This document shows, one piece after another, positions 24,836 through 33,838 of a DNA stretch of 64,000 nucleotides. The notes beneath the pieces are model-generated. The model had not been told where the DNA came from. It searched no databases and saw nothing but the letters and a program-made list of their open reading frames with translations. The translations under genes and the position numbers were made by a program. The stretch covers positions 1 to 64,000 of the forward strand of contig NZ_MNPW01000009.1 in assembly GCF_001983175.1 (NCBI RefSeq). The letters are read 5' to 3'. How positions within the stretch are numbered: position 1 is the stretch's first letter; the number at the start of each line of letters is the position of its first letter. This DNA comes from Pseudomonas cedrina subsp. cedrina. GTDB lineage: Bacteria; Pseudomonadota; Gammaproteobacteria; Pseudomonadales; Pseudomonadaceae.

Positions 24836-25624
24836 TCAGGCGTTGGCGTGATAACGCTCGGCAACCTCGGACTGCCGGATCTGCGCCAGCAAGCCCTGGC
24901 GCGCCGCCTGCAAGGCATCCCAACGGGCGGCGTCATGCAGCGGGGGAATGGTCACCGGCTCACGGCGATCAAACCCGAGCAGTGCGGCATCGACCAGGTC
25001 GTCGACTTCCATGATTTCACTGAGGGTGTTGACGTCGATACCCGCCCGGTCCCAGATCTCCGTGCGTGTGGCTGCCGGGAGAACGGCTTGCACATACACG
25101 CCTTTGGGCGAGAGCTCCAGGCTCATGCCTTGGGAAAGAAACAGCACGAACGCCTTGGTTGCGCCGTACACGGTCATCCCGAATTCCGGAGCCAGGCCGA
25201 CGACCGAGCCGATGTTGATGATCGCACCCTTGCCTGCCTGTGCCAGGCGCGGCGCGATGGCGCTGGCCAGCCGCACCAATGCCGTGGTGTTCAAGGCGAC
25301 GAGGTTTGCCACACTGTCGGTGGACTGTTCGATGAAGCTGCCCGACTGCGCGGCGCCGGCATTGTTGACCAACAGGGTGATGCGTGCGTCATCGCGCAGG
25401 CGAGCTTCAACGGTCTTCAAGTCGTCGATTCGGGTCAGGTCAGCTTGCAGGACATCCACAGCGACCTTGTATTTTTCGCGCAATGTTGCGGCGAGGGCGT
25501 CCAGGCGAGTCTTGTCGCGCGCTACCAGTACAAGGTCGTGCCCGCGTTGTGCGAAACGCTCGGCATAGGTGGCGCCGATGCCAGTGGAGGCGCCGGTGAT
25601 CAGAACGGTATCGGTGGTGTTCAT
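24836..25624 (-). CDS. Short-chain dehydrogenase/reductase
   Basis: 262 residues with the complete SDR motif set: GASTGIG (11-17), NNAG (87-90), S140 and Y153-x3-K157. NADP(H) preference is likely from the basic residues after strand 2 (ARDKTR). The substrate is unknown. Divergent from a TetR regulator with an inverted repeat in the shared promoter, the usual plan for a repressor controlling a detoxifying reductase. Confidence 0.9.
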   Translation of the reverse strand: MNTTDTVLITGASTGIGATYAERFAQRGHDLVLVARDKTRLDALAATLREKYKVAVDVLQADLTRIDDLKTVEARLRDDARITLLVNNAGAAQSGSFIEQSTDSVANLVALNTTALVRLASAIAPRLAQAGKGAIINIGSVVGLAPEFGMTVYGATKAFVLFLSQGMSLELSPKGVYVQAVLPAATRTEIWDRAGIDVNTLSEIMEVDDLVDAALLGFDRREPVTIPPLHDAARWDALQAARQGLLAQIRQSEVAERYHANA

Positions 25625-25709
25625 GGGGGGAATTCTCTGCTTGGAAAGTCGACAGGGGATAGGCGCCGTGATCGCGGAATTCGCGACAGCGCATTTATGA
25701 TGTTATCCG

Positions 25710-25735
25710 TAATCAAAACTGTCAATGTTTTTGAT
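25710..25735. promoter_or_regulatory. Candidate TetR operator in the divergent SDR/TetR promoter
   Basis: AATCAAAA (25710-25717) and TTTTGATT (25728-25735), 10-base spacer. On the plus strand TTGATT (25730-25735) and TAAGAT (25752-25757) make a -35/-10 pair 16 bases apart for the TetR gene. On the minus strand a TTGACA overlaps the spacer and could serve the SDR gene. A repressor bound here would cover both promoters. Confidence 0.6.
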
Positions 25736-25791
25736 TGTGATCGACATCATAGTAAGATGCGGTCATTGCTCAGCGATGCAGAGGCGAACAC

Positions 25792-26361
25792 ATGAAAATC
25801 ACCAAGGCACAGTCACTGGCCAATCGAGCGCATATCGTGAAGACGGCTTCAGAACTGTTTCGTGAGCGCGGCTACGATGGCGTGGGGGTGGCGGAGCTTA
25901 TGGCCGCGGCCGGTTTTACCCAGGGCGGTTTCTACAAGCATTTTGGTTCCAAGGCGGATCTGATGGCGGAAGCGGCGGCCACCAGTCTTTCGCAGTCGGT
26001 GGCCAGCACTGAAAGCCTGGACTTGCGGCAATTCATCAGTTTTTACGTGTCGCGAGACCACCGCGACGGCAGGAGCGAGGGGTGCACTCTGGCAGCGCTG
26101 TGCGGGGACGCCGCACGTCAATCGGGCGAGTTCAAGGCGACCTTTGCCGAAGGGATAGAGCGCACGCTGGCCAAGCTCCAGCAAAAATACCAGTCGGATG
26201 AACAAGCGCCCAGGGACGTTGCGCGCGCAAAGATGATCGACATGCTGGCCCATGCAATCGGCGCGGTCATGTTGTCGCGGGCATGCCCGGATGACGCTCC
26301 CCTCGCGGACGAAATCCTGGAGGTTTGCCGTGCTGAAATGACCGCGTCATTGCCGCAATAG
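25792..26361 (+). CDS. TetR-family transcriptional repressor
   Basis: 189 residues. The N-terminal helix-turn-helix is clear (AHIVKTASELFRERGYDGVG, ELMAAAGFTQGGFYKHFGSK). The C-terminal ligand domain resembles the C-terminal region of NemR/AcrR-like regulators (GCTLAALCGDAARQSGEFK). It is divergent from the SDR gene and probably represses that gene, itself and perhaps the quinone reductase. The ligand may be an electrophile or quinone; that is inference. Confidence 0.88.
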   Translation: MKITKAQSLANRAHIVKTASELFRERGYDGVGVAELMAAAGFTQGGFYKHFGSKADLMAEAAATSLSQSVASTESLDLRQFISFYVSRDHRDGRSEGCTLAALCGDAARQSGEFKATFAEGIERTLAKLQQKYQSDEQAPRDVARAKMIDMLAHAIGAVMLSRACPDDAPLADEILEVCRAEMTASLPQ

Positions 26362-26367
26362 AAGCGA

Positions 26368-27666
26368 TTACACCAGATTGTTTTCGGGGGCAGGCAAATG
26401 GCTGGCTCCCATTACCGCCGGCGCTATTCCCGCGCGCAAATCGTTGCCACTGGGCTGCTGGTACAGGCTCAAGCCAAACTCCGGCAGTACCGCCAGCAGG
26501 TAATCAAAGATATCGCCCTGGATCCGCTCGTAATCGGCCCACACCGTGGTGCGGGTAAAGCAGTAGATTTCCAGCGGCACGCCCTGGGCGGTGGTTTGCA
26601 TCTGGCGCACCATGCACGTCATGTTCGGCTGGATGTCCGGGTGGCTTTTCAGGTAAGCCAGTGCGTAGGCGCGGAAGGTGCCGAGGTTGGTCATGCGGCG
26701 GCGGTTGGCCGATAACTGCGCACTGTGGCCCTGGGCTTCGTTCCAGGCCTTGAGTTCGGCCTGCTTGCGCCCGATGTAGTCGGTGAGCAGGTGCACCTGG
26801 GTCATGCGCAGCTCCTCATCGTCATGCAGGAAGCGCACGCCGCTGGCATCGATGAACAGGCTGCGCTTGATGCGGCGCCCGCCGGATTGCTGCATGCCGC
26901 GCCAGTTCTTGAACGACTCGGACATCAGGCGCCAGGTGGGGATGGAGACGATGGTCTTGTCAAAGTTCTGCACCTTGACCGTGTGCAAGGTGATATCCAC
27001 CACATCGCCGTCGGCGCCGACCTGGGGCATTTCGATCCAGTCGCCGACCCGCAGCATGTCATTGCTGGTCAGTTGTACGCTGGCGACGAATGACAGCAGG
27101 GTGTCCTTGTAGACCAACAGGATCACCGCCGACATCGCACCCAGGCCCGACAGCAGCAACAGCGGCGAACGATCGATCAGGGTGGCGACAATAATGATCG
27201 CGCCAAACACGAACAGCACCATCTTCGCCAACTGCACGTAGCCCTTGATCGAGCGGGTGCGTGCATGTTCAGTGCGCGCATAGATATCCAGCAAGGCACT
27301 GAGCAGGGCACTCATGGCCAGCACCAGGAACAGGATCGTCAGCGCCAGGGCGACGTTGCCGATGAACAGGATCGCGGTCTTGCTCAGGTCCGGCACCAGG
27401 TACAGGCCGAACTGGATGACCAGGGAGGGCGTCATTTGCGCCAGGCGATGGAAGACTTTGTTGTGCCGCAGGTCGTTGAGCCAATGCAGCGCCGGTTGCC
27501 GGCCGAGCAATTTGATGGCGTGGAGGGTGAGGTAGCGCGCCACGCGGCCGAGCAGCAGGGCCACGACCAGCAATACCAGCAAGCCGAGACTGGCATGCAG
27601 CAGCGGGTGTTCATCGAGGGCGCCCCAGAGGTCCTGGAGGTTGAGCCAGAGCTGTTTGATATCCAT
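26368..27666 (-). CDS. MscS-family mechanosensitive channel (YbdG-like)
   Basis: 432 residues with about five membrane helices (clusters at 22-45, 80-125, 145-170 and 172-195), then the MscS pore/beta domain (LTSNDMLRVGDWIEMPQVGA, DGDVVDITLHTVKVQNFDKT) and a long cytosolic domain. The IPTWRLMSESFKNWRGM and KRSLFID segments are typical of YbdG/MscM rather than the shorter MscS. It opens on membrane tension in hypo-osmotic shock. Confidence 0.87.
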   Translation of the reverse strand: MDIKQLWLNLQDLWGALDEHPLLHASLGLLVLLVVALLLGRVARYLTLHAIKLLGRQPALHWLNDLRHNKVFHRLAQMTPSLVIQFGLYLVPDLSKTAILFIGNVALALTILFLVLAMSALLSALLDIYARTEHARTRSIKGYVQLAKMVLFVFGAIIIVATLIDRSPLLLLSGLGAMSAVILLVYKDTLLSFVASVQLTSNDMLRVGDWIEMPQVGADGDVVDITLHTVKVQNFDKTIVSIPTWRLMSESFKNWRGMQQSGGRRIKRSLFIDASGVRFLHDDEELRMTQVHLLTDYIGRKQAELKAWNEAQGHSAQLSANRRRMTNLGTFRAYALAYLKSHPDIQPNMTCMVRQMQTTAQGVPLEIYCFTRTTVWADYERIQGDIFDYLLAVLPEFGLSLYQQPSGNDLRAGIAPAVMGASHLPAPENNLV

Positions 27667-27860
27667 GGGTGAAACCGATTCTTCTGTGGGACAACAGGGG
27701 GGCGATTAGAGCATTTAAGTGCAGCAATGTTGACGTCGTGGACAAATGTCCTGACAAAAAAGCGGCTCAATACAACCGTTCGCGTAAAGAAACTCGGTTT
27801 GGACGCGCGAAACCGGTACCCTATGCAGCTGTTTTTTTGTATTTCTTCGAGGTAGCACCC

Positions 27861-29204
<1,344 letters not shown>

Positions 29205-29220
29205 GCTTGGGCTGATATGA

Positions 29221-29244
29221 AAAAACCGGACGATTGTCCGGTTT
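29221..29244 (-). terminator. Rho-independent terminator (leftward)
   Basis: AAACCGGAC (29223-29231) pairs with GTCCGGTTT (29236-29244). Read on the minus strand the stem ends in a run of T, so it terminates the leftward gene at 29304. It may also slow the helicase transcript from the other side. Confidence 0.75.
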
Positions 29245-29301
29245 GATCGTTCCCACTCCGCGTGGGAATGCATCCCGGGATGCTCTGCGTCCCGTTCCTG
29301 C
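29245..29301. repeat. Single copy of the GATCGTTCCCAC repeat
   Basis: Shares GATCGTTCCCAC...GCGTGGGAATGCA with the arms at 487-599, followed by GGGATGCTCTGCGTCCC. It lies between two convergent genes. Confidence 0.7.
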
Positions 29302-29303
29302 AC

Positions 29304-29579
29304 TCAGTTTTTGGCTTTGACCGCTGCTTCCTTGAGTTCCTTGAGCCGCGCATCGATCAACTGGCATTTGTCAGGAAACTCGGCGCTTTCCGTATCCAGG
29401 TCCATCTTCTGTAGCTCCTCGTTCATCTCCTTGGCCTTGGTCGGGTTCTGCTCGGTCAGTTGGGTGACTTCCCGGGCCAATTGCTCGCGCTTGGCGGTCG
29501 CTTCTTCTGGCGTGCAGGCCCAGGCGGGCAGTGCACTCATGAGTGCGGCGGCGACGGCCAGGTCTCTCAGGGTTTTCAT
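29304..29579 (-). CDS. Small periplasmic protein, unknown function
   Basis: 91 residues: a signal peptide (MKTLRDLAVAAALMSALPAWA) then a highly charged helical domain with two Cys (ACTPEEA and DKCQLID) that may bond. No family function is recognised. It resembles small Pseudomonas periplasmic helical proteins. Its own terminator follows at 29221-29244. Confidence 0.75.
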   Translation of the reverse strand: MKTLRDLAVAAALMSALPAWACTPEEATAKREQLAREVTQLTEQNPTKAKEMNEELQKMDLDTESAEFPDKCQLIDARLKELKEAAVKAKN

Positions 29580-29732
29580 CGGGTACCTCCTTGGCGGTTG
29601 TATTCGATTGAGGGTGCGAACGTCTGGAAAGTTCAGCGAACCAACGCCCGTCGATCAGGCTGAACGGCCACTGAGGGGGCGTGTCACAGTCCTGACGGGC
29701 TACTTTTTCGTGGGCCTGCAGGAGGAATCAGG

Positions 29733-30122
29733 ATGACGACTTACAACTGGGATCTGATCGAACGTCTGCTGCATGAAGTGCAGAACGGCGAGGGTAGCTT
29801 TGCACCGCGTAAATACGCCGAGCAGGAAGCGGCCGAGAAGGCGACGGCGGGCGAGTCCACCGGCAATCTGGACGCGCTGAAAAAGACTGCGGCAGATTAC
29901 GAGGCGCTGCTGTTCAAGCGCGGCTTCATTGAATCGCGCCCCGAGGAAGAGGGCGGCAATGGCGAGAATTTTATTTTGACGGCGTTGGGCGCACAGCTGC
30001 TGGCGTTGATCGACAGCTCCATTCCCGGCAATGACCACCCGCGCCAGGTATTGGATGAGCAAGCGGATGCACTGGAGCCGGCGACGTTTGCTGAAGTGGC
30101 CTCCAAGGCCCAAATTGCCTGA
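29733..30122 (+). CDS. Conserved hypothetical protein, winged-helix-like (DUF2513-like)
   Basis: 129 residues, start supported by GGAGG. The N-terminal TTYNWDLIERLLHEVQNGEG and the later DYEALLFKRGFIESR...FILTALGAQLLALID resemble the DUF2513 arrangement, a small winged helix often found as a phage or regulatory protein. The family assignment is from pattern only; no target is known. Confidence 0.7.
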   Translation: MTTYNWDLIERLLHEVQNGEGSFAPRKYAEQEAAEKATAGESTGNLDALKKTAADYEALLFKRGFIESRPEEEGGNGENFILTALGAQLLALIDSSIPGNDHPRQVLDEQADALEPATFAEVASKAQIA

Positions 30123-30142
30123 ATGGCATTACACCGAGCAAA

Positions 30143-30246
30143 TGTGGGAGCGGCGGTTCGACGCTTCGACTTGCTCGCGAATGCGTAATGTCAGTCACCG
30201 GATATGTCGACTGATACACCGCTTTCGCGAGCAAGCCCGCTCCCAC
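30143..30246. repeat. REPIN with an interrupted left arm
   Basis: The right arm ends GCAAGCCCGCTCCCACA. The left arm starts TGTGGGAGCGG but has about 15 extra bases before CTTGCTCGCGAATGCG, so the pairing has a bulge. Confidence 0.8.
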
Positions 30247-30251
30247 AGGTT

Positions 30252-31118
30252 TTAATTTGTAGCGGCCTTGAGGCATTTGAGCGCCTTGAAGTCGCTGCGT
30301 ACACCGTCGATTTTTTGCGTGAGCTTAAGGCGCTGCTGTGCAGTGCTTTCAGCCATCAAGTCGACAATCAGGCTGCGCGCCGCCGCTTCCGTGCGCCCAT
30401 AAGCCGCGCGATATTCCGGCGTCCACAGGCTTTCCCGGTCCACCAGCAATTGCTGAATCTTCTGCGGGAAGTCGGCGTTGTGGCGTTGCTGAACGGCTTG
30501 GATAAATTGCGCCTGCCAGTTCGCGCGGTTGCCGATCCATTCCTTATTCTGATCCCCCAGCGCCATGGACCACGCCGTCACGCGATTCTGTTGGCTGTCG
30601 CTCAACGGGCCGATCCAGGCATCCAAGCGCTTGCTCATACGCTCGGCGCGCTCCTTGATCTGCTGCGCAAGGGGCGGCTTGAGGAATTCGTCCTGGCGCT
30701 TGCGCAAGTCCTTGGCCAGGGCGTCGTTCATTTCTTTTACCTGCTGGTCATCCAGGCCTTGCAGCAGCTCGATGGCCGAAGGGGTGATCTCACGGGCGAC
30801 CTCGGCGATGGCTTGCTTGGCTTCGACGGTTCGGGCTTGCAATGCCGCATCGGTGACTTGGTTGCTGTCGACCATCTGCTGCAGGCGATCCAGCCAATCC
30901 AGGTAACCCGGCAGTTGCGTGGTGCAGTGCCAGGCCAGGTGTTCCTTGAGTTTGTCGTTGAACCAGCTCTTCTGCCCGGCATTCATGTCCAGGTAGTCAT
31001 TGAGGGTCCAGGGGATGATCACGTCCAGGTTGCGGTAGGCCAGGCCCACGCGACTGCAGCCGGCGAACACCAGGCTAAGGCTCAGCAGCAGCACCAGAAG
31101 TTTGAGCCGACGTAGCAT
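30252..31118 (-). CDS. DUF6279-type lipoprotein
   Basis: 288 residues. A lipoprotein signal peptide (LLLSLSLVFAGC, Cys at about 21) precedes a mostly helical domain with NLDVIIPWTLNDYLDMNAGQ, typical of DUF6279 envelope lipoproteins. It is likely anchored to the outer membrane (residue after Cys is Ser, not Asp). Function unknown. Followed by a REPIN, single gene. Confidence 0.8.
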   Translation of the reverse strand: MLRRLKLLVLLLSLSLVFAGCSRVGLAYRNLDVIIPWTLNDYLDMNAGQKSWFNDKLKEHLAWHCTTQLPGYLDWLDRLQQMVDSNQVTDAALQARTVEAKQAIAEVAREITPSAIELLQGLDDQQVKEMNDALAKDLRKRQDEFLKPPLAQQIKERAERMSKRLDAWIGPLSDSQQNRVTAWSMALGDQNKEWIGNRANWQAQFIQAVQQRHNADFPQKIQQLLVDRESLWTPEYRAAYGRTEAAARSLIVDLMAESTAQQRLKLTQKIDGVRSDFKALKCLKAATN

Positions 31119-31186
31119 GGGCGGGTCCTTGCGCAGTAAGAGAGTTAACGCATGTGAACCCGCGACGGGGGCGACAGTTCAGCCTG

Positions 31187-31909
31187 TCAATAAAACGATC
31201 GTACGGCCTTCAAGGTCAATAGGCCGTCGCATTGCGAATTGTGTCCGGAGTAGGCCGAGCAATCGCCGCCACTGAGGCTGGAGTCGCTGTAGATAAGGTC
31301 CAGGTCGACGCCTTTCCAGGCGCGGGAGAGCTGCACCGACCAGTCGCTGAAGCTGCTGATGGCGCCGCCGTCCACCGAGGTGGGGGTGCCGAGCTGGTGG
31401 GTGGTGTATTTCATGCTCACGCCAATCCCGAAGGGCTGCGTGCCGCCAAGGTCGGCGAACAGCGTGCTGTCCTGTCGGTCCGGATCATGGCTGAAGGAGA
31501 CGCCGAAGCGATTGCCCAGCAGGTTCAGGCCGCCGTAAAACGCCTGGCTGTCGAGGGGGCTGAGCTTGGGATAGCTGTAGTGGATCAAACCCACTTCGTA
31601 GCCCAGCGTCTGGTCGAAGGGCTGTTTGAAGCCCATATAGGAGTCGACCTCGAGTGTGCTGGCCGGCGACAGGCCCATGTTCGGTGAAAACTGGCCGAAG
31701 TACAGGCCGCTATCGTGGCTCAGGTCCAGCCCGCCATGGAACGCGTCGCTGCCGGGGGCGGTCGGTTTGACCAGCCCCTGGGCCATGCTGCGGCTGGGGG
31801 TGGTGCCCAGTTTCAGGTCGAAGTCGCCCAATTCGCGCTGGAAGATCTGCGCATGGGCGAGGGGGCAGACGGCAAGGACGCTGAACAGGATGACGCAGGA
31901 TTTGAGCAT
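31187..31909 (-). CDS. TorF-family putative outer-membrane protein
   Basis: 240 residues: a signal peptide (MLKSCVILFSVLAVCPLAHA) then a beta-barrel-like domain with repeated aromatic strands (GGLDLSHDSGLYFGQFSPN, EVGLIHYSYPKL). The C-terminus ends ...LKAVRSFY, the aromatic terminal residue of BAM substrates. The family is named TorF and its members are predicted porins, often in iron or sulfur contexts. The substrate is unknown. Confidence 0.82.
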   Translation of the reverse strand: MLKSCVILFSVLAVCPLAHAQIFQRELGDFDLKLGTTPSRSMAQGLVKPTAPGSDAFHGGLDLSHDSGLYFGQFSPNMGLSPASTLEVDSYMGFKQPFDQTLGYEVGLIHYSYPKLSPLDSQAFYGGLNLLGNRFGVSFSHDPDRQDSTLFADLGGTQPFGIGVSMKYTTHQLGTPTSVDGGAISSFSDWSVQLSRAWKGVDLDLIYSDSSLSGGDCSAYSGHNSQCDGLLTLKAVRSFY

Positions 31910-32114
31910 GCTTCACTCCATGAAAAGCGAGGAGCAGTGACGGAAAAATCGGGCAGATGCCCGTGCTAGACGTGTGCAAGCATACCGACGATTGTCGAGG
32001 GATGAGGTCCGTTCGTCGATTAGCGCGATGATCAATGTGCAGCGAGGGTATTTCGGGCTCTAGTCCTAGCGCCTTGAAGGCAAGACGCTTAGGGACCAGG
32101 TGTGTTGCGCGATA

Positions 32115-32294
32115 TTACTTTTTACCCAGGCTGATCTGCTTGGATGGGCCGAAAGTCTGGCCGCTCACGCCCTTGGCAATTTGCTGGATTTCGCCACCGG
32201 ACTTGAGGAACGCAGCGATCTGGCTGTTGATCGACTCGCTGGTTTCAACGGCTGGAGCTGGCTTTGCTTTGCTGTTGGATGCTTTTACACGCAT
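32115..32294 (-). CDS. Conserved small basic protein, unknown function
   Basis: 59 residues (start MRVKASNSKAKPAPAVE). A disordered N-terminus is followed by SINSQIAAFLKSGGEIQQIA, which looks like a short helical DNA/RNA-binding or oligomerisation segment, and a tail FGPSKQISLGKK. Similar small proteins are conserved in Pseudomonas without known function. The ATG at 32294 is chosen over longer frames; a GTG three codons upstream is an alternative. Confidence 0.65.
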   Translation of the reverse strand: MRVKASNSKAKPAPAVETSESINSQIAAFLKSGGEIQQIAKGVSGQTFGPSKQISLGKK

Positions 32295-32630
32295 GGCGGC
32301 CACTAACCTGTAGAAAATTAACTTGGCCAGGCATCGTACAGGAAATACTTGACAATTGCTTGGTAAATATCCCCTTGGAATAAGCGTGGCGCCCAAGAAT
32401 AAATCAAAGTCCAGGGAGGAAATAAGCCTCTAACTTACTGTTTTGCCTCGAAACCATGGCGTGACTGCTGTGTGGCTGCTTCTGGAAATTGCGCGCAATC
32501 TTCGGACGAGCGGGGGCGACCACCGGCCCGTGCCACTGGATCGCCACGTGAGCCCGCGTTTTTGCAGGCGCGCGCGCGTGGCGCTCGCAACTCGGGTAGA
32601 ATGCCGCCCACGCAATGAGGGTATTTGAAA

Positions 32631-33467
32631 ATGGCTTTGGTCGGGCGCTACAACAGCTTGCAAGTGGTTAAGCACACTAACTTTGGTTTGTACCTGGACG
32701 GGGCGCAAGACGGTGAAATCCTCTTGCCCAATCGTTATATCCCCAAAGATATTCCCAGTGAAGATGAAGACTGGCTTAACGTTTTTATTTACCTGGACAG
32801 CGATGACAAACTTATCGCCACCACTGAAAAGCCCAAAGTTCAGGTGGGTGAATTCGCCAGTTTGAAAGTGGTAGAGGTCAACAGTATTGGCGTGTTCCTC
32901 GACTGGGGCTTGCCCAAGGATCTGTTGCTGCCGTATTCCGAAGAGAAGCGTCAGTTGACCGCGGGCGAATACTGCGTGGTGCACGTCTACCTCGACAAAC
33001 ACACCAAGCGCATTACCGCGACTGCGCGCCTGGACCGCTACCTGGATAAGACGCCGGCCAATTACCAGGTAGGCCAGGAAGTCGACCTGCTGGTGGCCGA
33101 AGCCACTGACATGGGTTTCAAGGCGATCATCAACAACAAGCACTGGGGCTTGATCCACAAGAACGAAGTGTTCAAGTTCCTGCGTCCGGGCAAGGAAGAA
33201 AAGGGCTTTATCAAGGAAATCCGCGCCGACGGCAATATCAGCCTGAGCCTGCAACCGGTTGGTCAGGAAGCGGCCTCCAGCCTGAACTCGAAGATCCTGG
33301 CCAAGTTGCGTGAGAACAACGGCACCTTGCCGGTGAGCGACAAAAGCGACCCCGCCGTGATCAGCAACTTGTTCGGCGTGAGCAAGGGTAACTTCAAGAA
33401 GGCGATTGGTGCGCTGTATAAACAGGGCCAGATTGTGATTCACGCGGATCGCATTGAACTAAGCTAA
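32631..33467 (+). CDS. CvfB-like S1 RNA-binding protein
   Basis: 278 residues with consecutive S1-like folds (residues about 1-65, 66-135 and 145-215: GLYLDGAQDGEILLPNRYIP, GVFLDWGLPKDLLLPYSEEK, GFKAIINNKHWGLIHKNEVF) and a C-terminal winged helix (VISNLFGVSKGNFKKAIGAL). This is the CvfB/YitL layout. CvfB binds RNA and affects virulence-factor expression in Staphylococcus; here a general RNA-binding regulator is inferred. The ATG at 32631 has GAGGG upstream; a TAGAAT at 32597-32602 may be its -10. Confidence 0.85.
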   Translation: MALVGRYNSLQVVKHTNFGLYLDGAQDGEILLPNRYIPKDIPSEDEDWLNVFIYLDSDDKLIATTEKPKVQVGEFASLKVVEVNSIGVFLDWGLPKDLLLPYSEEKRQLTAGEYCVVHVYLDKHTKRITATARLDRYLDKTPANYQVGQEVDLLVAEATDMGFKAIINNKHWGLIHKNEVFKFLRPGKEEKGFIKEIRADGNISLSLQPVGQEAASSLNSKILAKLRENNGTLPVSDKSDPAVISNLFGVSKGNFKKAIGALYKQGQIVIHADRIELS

Positions 33468-33485
33468 ACGCGCTTTGGTTTTTCA

Positions 33486-33571
33486 TGTAGAAGCAAGCTA
33501 GCTCGCGAAAAAAGGTGCAATCCGAACCGTGATGCGCCTGGAGTATTTTCGCGAGCACGCTCGTTCCTGCA
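33486..33571. repeat. REPIN, degenerate
   Basis: TGTAGAAGCAAGCTAGCTCGCGAA at the left and TTCGCGAGCACGCTCGTTCCTGCA at the right pair with several mismatches. The rest of 33572-33838 is promoter DNA. Confidence 0.7.
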
Positions 33572-33740
33572 AGCATGAACATGGCCAGGGGCAACCGGCC
33601 GTTCGGTAGATTATTTGTGTGCACATCGAGTGCACCGATGATTGTGTACAGGATTCACGTGCACCGTTGCTGAGCGCGCGCCGGTCTTAAGATCGATATC
33701 TCACCGTTTGGAACGCCGCGCCGTAGGGATTGCGTTCAAT

Positions 33741-33756
33741 TGGCACGCATTCTGCT
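33741..33756 (+). promoter_or_regulatory. Sigma-54 promoter of the NCS1 permease gene
   Basis: TGGCACGCATTCTGCT has the invariant GG (33742-33743) and GC (33754-33755) ten bases apart, with full TGGCACG at -24 and CTGCT at -12. Transcription would start near 33767, 70 bases before the ATG. Upstream are three GTGCAC words (33619-33624, 33630-33635, 33659-33664), a possible activator site. Sigma-54 control fits a nitrogen-compound transporter. Confidence 0.65.
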
Positions 33757-33838
33757 CACTTCCTCGTATACAACCCGGCCGCCTTCCGTATGCACACCCG
33801 TGACGCAAGCGCAGGCTGGTACTTCGAGGAGCCCAGCG

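Noticed and set aside
33619..33635. NtrC site at the repeated GTGCAC
   Set aside because: The spacing between GCAC and GTGC is 5 bases, whereas NtrC sites have 7, and the inner bases do not fit.
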